From: Kribbella sp. VKM Ac-2568 | GTDB taxonomy: Bacteria; Actinomycetota; Actinomycetes; Propionibacteriales; Kribbellaceae | Assembly: GCF_004345365.1 (NCBI RefSeq) | Contig: NZ_SLVF01000011.1 | Coordinates: forward strand, 1-64,000 | DNA length: 64,000 nucleotides | Direction of reading: 5' to 3' | In this document: piece after piece, positions 8,903 through 16,119 of the stretch | Numbering within the stretch: the first letter of the stretch is position 1 | How the letters are laid out: each line of letters starts with the position of its first letter | Notes under the pieces: model-generated | Databases searched by the model: none | Seen by the model: the letters and a program-made list of their open reading frames with translations, nothing else | Told to the model about the DNA's origin: nothing | Translations under genes and position numbers: made by a program

Positions 8903-9801
8903 GACGGGATCACCTGGGTTCCACTTCCGGCGTCGGTGAAGATCTCGAGCAACAGCGAGTGCGGCACCCGCCCGTCGATCACGGTCGCCCGGGACACCCC
9001 GGACTGGACCGCGCGCAGGCAGGCCTCCATCTTCGGCACCATCCCGGACGCGAGCGTGGGCAGCAGCTCGGCCAGTTCGGCGGCGTCGATCTGGGTGACG
9101 ATCTCCTCGCTCTCCGGCCAGTTGCGGTAGAGCCCGGCGACGTCCGTCAGTACGACGAGCTTCTCCGCGCCGAGCGCCACGGCCAGGGCGGACGCGGCGG
9201 TGTCGGCGTTCACGTTGTGCGCCTGGCCGTCCTCGTCCGGGGCGATGGTGGAGACGACCGGGATCCGGCCGGCGTCGATCAGGTCGATCACGGCCTCGGG
9301 GCGGACGTCGACCACGTCGCCGACCAGGCCGATGTCGACGGACTCGCCGTTGATCATCGCGCCCCGCCGCTCCGCGGTGAACAGCCCGGCGTCCTCGCCG
9401 GACATGCCGACGGCGAACGGGCCGTGCGCGTTCAGCAGGCCGACCAGTTCCCGGCCGACCTTGCCGACCAGGACCATGCCGACGACGTCCATCGCCTCGG
9501 GCGTGGTCACCCGCAACCCACCGCGGAACTCGCTGTCGATGCCGAGCCGAGCGAGCATGGCGCTGATCTGCGGGCCGCCGCCGTGTACGACGACCACCCG
9601 GACTCCGCAGTGCCGGAGGAACACGATGTCGGAGGCGAACGCCTGCTTCAGCTCGTCGTCGACCATCGCGTTGCCGCCGTACTTGACCACGATCGTCTTG
9701 CCGTGGAACTCCTTCAGCCAGGGCAGCGCCTCGGTGAGCACGGCGGCCTTCTCGACCGCGGACGCCTGGCTGGCCGCTGTGGTCGGACTTGTCGTAGTCA
9801 C
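8899..9801 (-). CDS. argB: Acetylglutamate kinase
   Basis: Phosphorylates N-acetylglutamate, the usual feedback-controlled step. The 300-residue amino-acid-kinase-fold protein shows VVKYGGNAM (38-46), the VVVVHGGGPQ loop and the C-terminal GMVPKMEAC segment. It overlaps argJ upstream and argD downstream by four bases each. The N-terminal extension (TTTSPTTAASQ) is disordered-looking, common in actinobacterial ArgB and possibly linked to arginine inhibition in related enzymes. Confidence 0.96.
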   Translation of the reverse strand: MTTTSPTTAASQASAVEKAAVLTEALPWLKEFHGKTIVVKYGGNAMVDDELKQAFASDIVFLRHCGVRVVVVHGGGPQISAMLARLGIDSEFRGGLRVTTPEAMDVVGMVLVGKVGRELVGLLNAHGPFAVGMSGEDAGLFTAERRGAMINGESVDIGLVGDVVDVRPEAVIDLIDAGRIPVVSTIAPDEDGQAHNVNADTAASALAVALGAEKLVVLTDVAGLYRNWPESEEIVTQIDAAELAELLPTLASGMVPKMEACLRAVQSGVSRATVIDGRVPHSLLLEIFTDAGSGTQVIPS

Positions 9802-11000
9802 GAGGAGTACGCCGAGTTCTCTTCGACATACGCGTGCGAGAGGTCCGTGGTGAGCACCGTCGCCGACGCGTCGCCTGCGTGCAGGTCGATCACCACGTCG
9901 ATCTCGGGGCCGCTCAGGTCGGCCTCGGAGCGATCCACACCCTTGCCACCGGCAACGCAGATCGCGGCGCCGTTCAAGGTGATGTCGAGCAGCGCCGGGT
10001 CGAACGCGGTCGGGGCGTTGCCGACGGCCATCGCGATCCGGCCCCAGTTCGGGTCGGAGGCGAAGAAGGCGGTCTTGCAGAGGTTGTCCTCGGCAACGAC
10101 CTTCGCGGCGGCGACAGCCTCGGCCTCGGTGGCCGCGCCGTTCACGGTGATGCTGACGTGCTTGGTGACGCCCTCGGCATCCGCCTGCAACTGCTTCACC
10201 AGGTCAGCAGCCAGGGCGGTGAGGGCCGCCTCGAACTCGTCTGCAGCCACCGTGACACCGGAGGCGCCCGAACTGAGCAGGAGCACGGTGTCGTTGGTGG
10301 AGGTACCGCCGTCCACGTCCAGCCGGTTGAAGGTCTTGCCGACCGCGTTCCGCAGTACATGGTCCAGATGGGGCGGATCCACGACGGCATCGGTGGTGAT
10401 CACCGAGAGCATGGTCGCCATGTTCGGGGCGCACATGCCGGCGCCCTTGGCGAAACCGCCGATGCTCCAGCCGTCCGGGTGCCGCAGCACCGCCTGTTTC
10501 GGCACGTTGTCCGTCGTCATCACCGCGATCGCCGCGGCGAGACCGTGCTCTGCAGTCGATCCCAGTGCGTCGACGCACTGGGAGATCCCCGGGATCAGCT
10601 TCTCCATCGGGAGCCGCTCGCCGATCAACCCGGTGGAGCAGACGCCGATCTCGGCCGCGCCGACCTGCAGGACCGCCGCGAGCTCTTCGGCGGTCGCATG
10701 GGTGTCCTGGAACCCCTCGGGTCCGGTGCACGCGTTCGCGCCGCCCGAGTTGAGGACCACTGCCTTCAGCTTGCCCGCGGTGAGGACCTGCTGGGACCAG
10801 AGCACGGGAGCGGCCTTCACCTTGTTGGTGGTGAAGACGCCCGCTGCGCCCTTGTCCGGTCCGTCGTTGACGACCACGGTCAGGTCCGGCTTGCCGGCCG
10901 GCTTGATCCCGGCGATCACCCCGGCCGCGCGGAAGCCGGCCGGCGCGGTGACTCCGGCGCTCCGATCGACCTGGGCGTGCGGGGTGACTGCGAGGGTCAC
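9798..11000 (-). CDS. argJ: Bifunctional glutamate N-acetyltransferase / amino-acid acetyltransferase
   Basis: Transfers acetyl from N-acetylornithine to glutamate, and in bifunctional members also from acetyl-CoA. The 400-residue precursor contains the self-cleavage site context MCAPNMATML, with the Thr of ATML as the expected nucleophile. The start is GTG at 11000, overlapping the argC stop (GTGA); no ATG fits the family N-terminus (VTPHAQVDRSAGVTAP). The argE/argA steps are therefore covered by a cyclic pathway. Confidence 0.95.
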   Translation of the reverse strand: MTLAVTPHAQVDRSAGVTAPAGFRAAGVIAGIKPAGKPDLTVVVNDGPDKGAAGVFTTNKVKAAPVLWSQQVLTAGKLKAVVLNSGGANACTGPEGFQDTHATAEELAAVLQVGAAEIGVCSTGLIGERLPMEKLIPGISQCVDALGSTAEHGLAAAIAVMTTDNVPKQAVLRHPDGWSIGGFAKGAGMCAPNMATMLSVITTDAVVDPPHLDHVLRNAVGKTFNRLDVDGGTSTNDTVLLLSSGASGVTVAADEFEAALTALAADLVKQLQADAEGVTKHVSITVNGAATEAEAVAAAKVVAEDNLCKTAFFASDPNWGRIAMAVGNAPTAFDPALLDITLNGAAICVAGGKGVDRSEADLSGPEIDVVIDLHAGDASATVLTTDLSHAYVEENSAYSS

Positions 11001-12028
11001 GGTGCTACTCCTACGAGGGGAAGGGCCAGGGTCTCGTCGAGGCCCGCGGCCAGGTTCATGCACTGCACGGCGGCGCCGGCGGTGCCCTTGGTGAGGTTGT
11101 CCATCGCGGCCACGATCACGGCGCGGCCGGTCCGCTGGTCCAGCGTCACCTGCAGCTGGACGGTGTTCGCGCCGAGCGTCGCCTGCGTCTGGGGCCACTG
11201 TCCCTCGGGCAGCAGGGCGATGAACGGTTCGTTGCTGTAGGCATCTTCATAGGCCCGCCGGAGGGACTCCGCGGTGGTGCCTTCGGCAACGGGTGCGCTG
11301 CAGGTGGCCAAGATCCCGCGCGGCATCGGCGCGAGCACCGGGGTGAACGAGACCGAGACCGCCGCGTCCGTGACCGTGGCCAGGTTCTGCTCGATCTCCG
11401 GGGTGTGCCGGTGCACGCCGCCCACGCCGTACGCGCTCGCCGAGCCCATCACCTCCGCGCCCATCAGGTGCGCCTTCGGGCCCTTGCCCGCGCCGGACGT
11501 CCCGCTCACCGCGACCACCACCAGTTGGCCGGGATCGACGAGACCACCCTGTACGGCGGGGAGCAGTGCGAGTGTGGAGACGGTGGGGTAACACCCCGGT
11601 ACTGCGACGCGGTTCGATCCGCGCAGCTTCTCCCGCTGGCCGGGCAGCTCGGGCAGACCGTACGGCCAGTGGCCGGCGTGCCTGCCGCCGTAGAACTCCA
11701 CCCACGCCTCGGCCTCGATCAGCCGGAAGTCCGCGCCGCAGTCGATCACGGTGACGTCCTCGCCGAGTTGCTCGGCGATTTCGGCGGACTGCCCGTGCGG
11801 AAGCGCCAGGAACACCACATCGTGACCGGCGAGCGTCTCCGCCGACGTCTCGACCAGAGTGCGCCCGGCGAGGGGCAGCAGGTGTGGATGGTGCTGGCCC
11901 AGCGTCGTCCCGGCACTGCTGCCGGCGGTCAGCGCCCCGATCTCGACCTCCGGGTGCACGGACAGCAGGCGAAGCAACTCACCCCCGGCATATCCACTCG
12001 CACCGGCGATCGCGACCTTGAGACTCAT
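10997..12028 (-). CDS. argC: N-acetyl-gamma-glutamyl-phosphate reductase
   Basis: NADPH-dependent reductase making N-acetylglutamate semialdehyde. The 343-residue product begins MSLKVAIAGASGYAGGELL, a Rossmann glycine motif, and has the active-site cysteine in VAVPGCYPT (about residue 150). It is the first gene of argC-J-B-D-F-R. The start at 12028 matches the family N-terminus. An upstream in-frame ATG at 12166 would add 46 residues spanning the promoter and is rejected. The mRNA is probably leaderless (see the promoter entry). Confidence 0.96.
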   Translation of the reverse strand: MSLKVAIAGASGYAGGELLRLLSVHPEVEIGALTAGSSAGTTLGQHHPHLLPLAGRTLVETSAETLAGHDVVFLALPHGQSAEIAEQLGEDVTVIDCGADFRLIEAEAWVEFYGGRHAGHWPYGLPELPGQREKLRGSNRVAVPGCYPTVSTLALLPAVQGGLVDPGQLVVVAVSGTSGAGKGPKAHLMGAEVMGSASAYGVGGVHRHTPEIEQNLATVTDAAVSVSFTPVLAPMPRGILATCSAPVAEGTTAESLRRAYEDAYSNEPFIALLPEGQWPQTQATLGANTVQLQVTLDQRTGRAVIVAAMDNLTKGTAGAAVQCMNLAAGLDETLALPLVGVAP

Positions 12029-12064
12029 ATGAATGAGTATGCCATCGATCGGAAGAATATCCAA
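12023..12064 (-). promoter_or_regulatory. argC promoter with overlapping palindrome, candidate ArgR operator
   Basis: The minus strand has TTGGAT (12064-12059), a 17-base spacer and CATACT (12041-12036). This puts transcription start at or next to the argC ATG (12028), so the mRNA would be leaderless. A 16-base inverted repeat ACTCAT-N4-ATGAGT (12023-12038) covers the -10 edge and start codon, where a repressor would block transcription. ArgR as its ligand is inferred from context. Confidence 0.5.
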
Positions 12065-12592
12065 CCGAATCATCCCGGAGTGGCCTGAGGTGGGACTCCC
12101 CGAAACCGGCACTCTGTGCACCGCCTGAGCAGATCCCGGCCGCTCGAACACACAACTGGTGCACAAGGTGAGGCCTAGGACACCCCGTCGGGACCTCGGA
12201 CACGAAATACCCTGTCACACAGGTCCCCGCGCGGTGTCCCAGGTCCCTACCCCTGCACGCCACCCGGCGCCGCCGGCGGCAGCACCCCGGGCCGACGAGC
12301 TGCCCGGTAACGGGTCGTTCGACCGGAGGCGCCTTACAAGCTGCCAGGCAGCGAACAATCCGCCACTGGTCTAGCGACCTGCCAACACCAACCCCCGGAT
12401 GACGGCGCCATAGTCGCCACCGGACTCGACGCCCGCCAGACGGCTGAGAACCGCCCTCGCCCGACCAGTCGTTCGTCGGGGTCCGGCTTGGTGGCCGCGG
12501 CGGCGTCGGATATGACCGGGGCTCGAGCAACTCGGGGCGATGCGCTGGATGCAGAGCGCAAGACCGTCTTCGTCATGGTGTGATGCGGGTCA
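12065..12592. other. Gene-free stretch between argC and the ECF41 operon
   Basis: About 530 bases without a convincing gene. Short open frames on both strands lack a ribosome site, recognisable protein or sensible composition. Small GC-rich hairpins (for example CCTGT-CAC-ACAGG near 12210) are present, but no terminator with a T-run. It may be eroded coding sequence, but I can identify no parent gene. Confidence 0.4.
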
Positions 12593-12617
12593 TGTCACGC
12601 CCAGGGCGGTCCGCGTG
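12593..12617 (+). promoter_or_regulatory. Candidate ECF41-type promoter
   Basis: TGTCAC (12593-12598) is followed after 15 bases by CGTG (12614-12617), some 27 bases ahead of the decarboxylase start. Published ECF41 targets use a TGTCACA-type -35 and a CGTC-type -10 about 16 bases apart. Position and fit suggest that the sigma factor encoded by the second gene drives its own operon. Confidence 0.45.
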
Positions 12618-12644
12618 TCCGGAGGGGGAGACGGAGGAGGAGCA

Positions 12645-13196
12645 ATGGCGCGGATCGGGATGGAGCACCGGCGGACGGTGTTCGTACGGGTGCTGGAGTG
12701 GTGGAGCCGGAAGAAGTACGGCGAGGTGCTGGATCCGGTCAAGGTGGCGTTGCACAACCGGCGGGTGCTGGCGAGCACGGTGTTGCTGGAGGGGACGGCG
12801 GCGCGGTGGAACAAGCTCGACCCGACGCTGCGGGCGCTCGCGGGGATGGTGGCGTCCGCAAAAGTGGGCTGCAGTTGGTGTATGGATTTCGGGTACTGGG
12901 AGTATCACCACCAGGGCATCGACCCGGCCAAGCTCCGGGCCGTGCCGCGGTGGCGGGACAGCGACGTCTACACGGATCTGGAGCGCGCGGTGATGGAGTA
13001 TGCCGAGGCGATGACGGCCACACCACCTGAGGTGACCGACGAGCAGGTGGAGCGGTTGCGTCGCGACCTGAACGACGCTGAGCTGGTCGAGCTCACCACT
13101 CAGGTGTCGCTGGAGAACTTCCGCTCGCGGACCAACTCCGCGCTCGGCCTGACCAGCCAGGGCTTCAGGCGGTACTGCGAACTGAGGCCGGCGTGA
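12645..13196 (+). CDS. Carboxymuconolactone decarboxylase / AhpD-like protein
   Basis: A 183-residue all-alpha protein with the redox CxxC motif GCSWC (C76, C79) in the AhpD/CMD arrangement, followed by a family-typical acidic/aromatic stretch (YWEYHHQG). The ATG at 12645 follows a strong GGAGGAGG-type site. Such proteins are one of the three 'COE' enzyme classes found next to ECF41 sigma factors. Its stop overlaps the sigma gene start (GTGA). It probably acts as a peroxidase or oxidoreductase; the substrate is unknown. Confidence 0.85.
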   Translation: MARIGMEHRRTVFVRVLEWWSRKKYGEVLDPVKVALHNRRVLASTVLLEGTAARWNKLDPTLRALAGMVASAKVGCSWCMDFGYWEYHHQGIDPAKLRAVPRWRDSDVYTDLERAVMEYAEAMTATPPEVTDEQVERLRRDLNDAELVELTTQVSLENFRSRTNSALGLTSQGFRRYCELRPA

Positions 13197-14128
13197 CCGA
13201 GCCCCACAACACCGAGCCCGGCACCGAGGAGGAGCTTGCTGCCGAGTTCGCGGCGCACCGGCAGGTGCTCGTCGGCGCGGCGTACCGGGTGGTCGGCAGC
13301 GTCGCCGACGCGGAGGACATCGTCCAGGAGACGTGGTTGCGCTGGGCTTCTGCACCGGGGAATCGGGCCGAGATCCGGGACGTCCGGGCGTACCTGATCC
13401 GGATCACCACCCGTCTCGCGCTGAACCGCCTCCGCCAGCAGAAGGCGCAGCGCGAGCAGTACGTCGGCCCGTGGTTGCCCGAGCCGATCGCGGCCGCGCC
13501 GGCGACGGAGGACCCGGCCGCGGTCGCGGAGGTGGCGGACTCCGTCTCGATGGCGATGCTCGTCGTGCTCGAGACCCTTTCACCCCTGGAACGCGCGGCC
13601 TTCGTACTGCGCGAGGTGTTCGACCTCCCGTTCGGCGAGATCGCGGACACCCTCGGCCGGTCGGAGACCGCAGTACGGCAGTTGGCACACCGGGCCCGGG
13701 AACACGTGCACGCGCGGCAACCGCGGCACCGCGTCGACAAGGCTCGGCACACCGAGGTAACCAGCCAGTTCCTCGCGGCCGCGTGGTCGGGCGACTTCGA
13801 CCAGGTCGTCTCGCTGCTCGCCCCGGACGTCGTACTGGTGAGCGACGGCGGCGGCAAGAAGAAGGCCGCGCTCCGGCCGCTCCACGGCGCGGAGAAGATC
13901 GCGCGCTGGCTGTTCGGCGTACTCGCCACCGACGAGGAGGCCGCTGGCTTCGAGATCCGGCTGGCCGAGCTGAACGGCGAGGACGCGTTCATCGCCTACA
14001 ACGGCGAGGAGGTCGACAGCGTCGGCTTCACCGAGATCGACGACAGCGGCCGGATCTGCCAGATCTACGTGGTCCGCAACCCCGACAAGCTCACCGGCAT
14101 CCCCCGCCTCCCCGACCTGCGCCAATAG
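13193..14128 (+). CDS. ECF41-family RNA polymerase sigma factor with SnoaL-like C-terminal domain
   Basis: The 311-residue protein has sigma regions 2 (about 20-85) and 4 (about 120-172), then a SnoaL-like C-terminal domain (about 185-300). Three ECF41 hallmarks are visible: WLPEP in the linker (94-98), DGGGK in the C-domain (218-222) and NPDKL near the end (296-300). In this family the C-terminal extension controls activity instead of an anti-sigma factor. It starts at GTG 13193, overlapping the decarboxylase stop. Often labelled SigJ-like. Confidence 0.9.
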   Translation: MTEPHNTEPGTEEELAAEFAAHRQVLVGAAYRVVGSVADAEDIVQETWLRWASAPGNRAEIRDVRAYLIRITTRLALNRLRQQKAQREQYVGPWLPEPIAAAPATEDPAAVAEVADSVSMAMLVVLETLSPLERAAFVLREVFDLPFGEIADTLGRSETAVRQLAHRAREHVHARQPRHRVDKARHTEVTSQFLAAAWSGDFDQVVSLLAPDVVLVSDGGGKKKAALRPLHGAEKIARWLFGVLATDEEAAGFEIRLAELNGEDAFIAYNGEEVDSVGFTEIDDSGRICQIYVVRNPDKLTGIPRLPDLRQ

Positions 14129-14229
14129 TCGCCGCGGTGGGGGCCCGTACTGCGGACGCGGCCGCCCGGGTGAGCCATTGTCGGCGCCGGACCCGCGTGC
14201 TGTGATGACGGCTGGAGGGGGTAGCCACC

Positions 14230-14750
14230 GTGACCAAGGACGAGGTCAAGCAGGTCAACAAGGCGATCTGGGCGGCCGGCGAGTGGGACGAGATCGCGAA
14301 CCTGATCGCGATGGCCGGCCCGAAGCTTCTCGACGAGGTACCGGTGGGGCCGGGCATAGAGGTGCTCGACGTCGCGACGGGTACGGGTGGCTCGATCGCG
14401 ATCCCGGCGGCGCAGCGCGGAGCGACGGTGACCGGTTCGGACCTCGCCCCGGGAAGCCGGTCGCTCGTGCTCTGGGGTGACTCCGACGAGGTGGCGCGGC
14501 TGCTGTCCAGGCTCGACCTCAGCTTCCATGTCGACCAGGTGATCTTCACCGCGCCGTCGGTGGACGCGTACGCATCCTTCTACGAGAAGCACTTCGGTCC
14601 GCTGGTGCTGGCCCGCCAACTCCTCGGCAGCGACTGGCCCGCGCTACGCGACGACGTACGGGCGTTCGAGAGGAGTGGAACACAGCAACCGACGGCACCA
14701 TGCTGATCGCCGCCGACTACCTGGTCACCATCGGCCGGAAGAGCGACTAG
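14230..14750 (+). pseudogene. Remnant of a class I SAM-dependent methyltransferase
   Basis: The first 75 residues are methyltransferase-like, with the SAM motif VLDVATGTGGSIAIPAA (49-65) and GSDLAP (73-78). The sequence then jumps directly to the typical C-terminal part (LWGDSDEVARLL), so roughly 100 residues between are missing. The frame also slips near 14670: the natural tail EEWNTATDGTMLIAADYLV continues in another frame to TAG at 14748. Two independent lesions make it non-functional. The intact 5' end and ribosome site (GGAGGGGGT) suggest fairly recent decay. Confidence 0.75.
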
Positions 14751-14963
14751 GTACTGCGCTCCCACACGGCTCCTCCGTCGCCTCAACGAATGCCGGGCAC
14801 CCGCCTACCCGGGGTCGCCGGCTCCTCGATTGCCTGCTCAGAACCCCGTGACTGGTGACCGTCGGCATTCCGCGAGCTACCCGGTAGCCACTGTGGCTGG
14901 CGGGTGGAGCAGTCGTTCGAGGGTTTAGGCTTTCTGCAAGTCAGTCGCATTTGGGAGGGTTCT

Positions 14964-15515
14964 GTGGAGTACGTCGTGATTGATCCGGACGGGGTGTCGG
15001 ACCCGGGATTGCGGGCGGATTTGTTGGATACCTGGATCGCGGCTACAGATGCCGGTGGGAGTGTTGGGTTCACTGCGCCTGCGCCGGTGCACCTGGTTGC
15101 GGGGACGCTTGATCTGGCGCTGGAGCGGGTCGCCGGTGGCAAGGATCTGCTCGGCGTGCTGCACAACGGCGAGCGGTACGTCGGGATGGGTTTGCTGGTT
15201 GGCAAGGAGGGTCCGCTCAGTCAGCACTGGCGGACCGTGCTGCGCGTGATGGTGCATCCGAAGTACCAGGGTGGCGGGGCCGGGCGGCTGCTGATGAACG
15301 GGCTGCGCCAGTCGGCTGTCGACCTCGGCCTGGAGCAGCTCCAGCTCACCATCCGCGACGGCAACAGCCTCGAGGAGTTCTACCAGCGCCTCGGCTACCG
15401 GATCGTCGGCAACCACCCCCGCGCGGTCCGCGTCGCCTCCGACGACTACCGCGACGAGCTCATGCTGGTCACCGACCTCAATCGAGGCCGGGAGGTTGGC
15501 CAATGCGGGATCTGA
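14964..15515 (+). CDS. GNAT-family N-acetyltransferase
   Basis: The 183-residue protein has the acetyl-CoA loop in VMVHPKYQGGGAGRLLMNG (about residues 95-113) and the late beta-bulge pair EEFYQRLGYRIVG. The start is placed at GTG 14964, five bases after GGGAGGG; an ATG at 14904 is also in frame but has no ribosome site. The acceptor substrate is unknown. It overlaps the next gene by 13 bases. Confidence 0.8.
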   Translation: MEYVVIDPDGVSDPGLRADLLDTWIAATDAGGSVGFTAPAPVHLVAGTLDLALERVAGGKDLLGVLHNGERYVGMGLLVGKEGPLSQHWRTVLRVMVHPKYQGGGAGRLLMNGLRQSAVDLGLEQLQLTIRDGNSLEEFYQRLGYRIVGNHPRAVRVASDDYRDELMLVTDLNRGREVGQCGI

Positions 15516-16051
15516 TCGTCACCCAGAACGTCACCCTCGACGGGGTGATCGAAGCGGCGGACGGGTGGTTCGACCCTGCGGACGGCGTGGACTCGGCCGA
15601 TCTGATCGCGGAGATCACCCGCCAGCGCGAGGCCGCCGACGCGTTCCTGGTTGGGCGCCGCACGTTCGAGGACATGCGGGGCTTCTGGCCGCTGCAGACC
15701 GACGACCCGACCGGCATCACCGACTACCTCAACGCGGTTTCGAAGTACGTCGTGTCCAGCACGCTGCAGGATCCGCAGTGGGAGCACACGACCGTACTGC
15801 GGGGCGCGGTGCGGGACGAGGTCCGGAAGCTCAAGGAGCAGCCGGGCGAGGACATCGTCACCACCGGCAGCATCCGGCTCGTGCACGAACTCATCGCCGC
15901 GGATCTGGTCGACGAGTACCGGCTGTTCGTCTATCCGACGGTGGTCGGCAAGGGGCGCCGGTTGTTCGAGGACGGGACCGCTCGCCTGAAGCTGGTCCAG
16001 ACCCTGCCGTTTCGCTCCGGCATCGTTTTGCTGCGCTACCGGACAAGCTGA
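15503..16051 (+). CDS. Dihydrofolate reductase-family / RibD C-terminal-like protein
   Basis: The 182-residue protein begins MRDLIVTQNVTLDGVIEAADGW and shows FLVGRRTFEDMRGFW and GSIRLVHELIAADLVDEYRL, typical of the RibD_C/DHFR-like group ('dihydrofolate reductase family protein' in many genomes). Members bind NADPH; substrates of this subgroup are mostly unknown. It is probably co-transcribed with the acetyltransferase gene it overlaps. Confidence 0.82.
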   Translation: MRDLIVTQNVTLDGVIEAADGWFDPADGVDSADLIAEITRQREAADAFLVGRRTFEDMRGFWPLQTDDPTGITDYLNAVSKYVVSSTLQDPQWEHTTVLRGAVRDEVRKLKEQPGEDIVTTGSIRLVHELIAADLVDEYRLFVYPTVVGKGRRLFEDGTARLKLVQTLPFRSGIVLLRYRTS

Positions 16052-16119
16052 CCGACGACCAGCGCACGCGACCTCACCACCGTCATGCCATTGGTGTCGG
16101 CGACCCGGTACGCGCGGGA

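Noticed and set aside
7700..9829. A single 709-codon argB-argD fusion
   Set aside because: The first 300 codons are an out-of-frame reading of argB. argD starts at 8902 with an ATGA overlap.
12334..12576. An 80-codon minus-strand frame between argC and the ECF41 operon
   Set aside because: No ribosome site, no family resemblance, and low-complexity Ala/Ser/Pro content.
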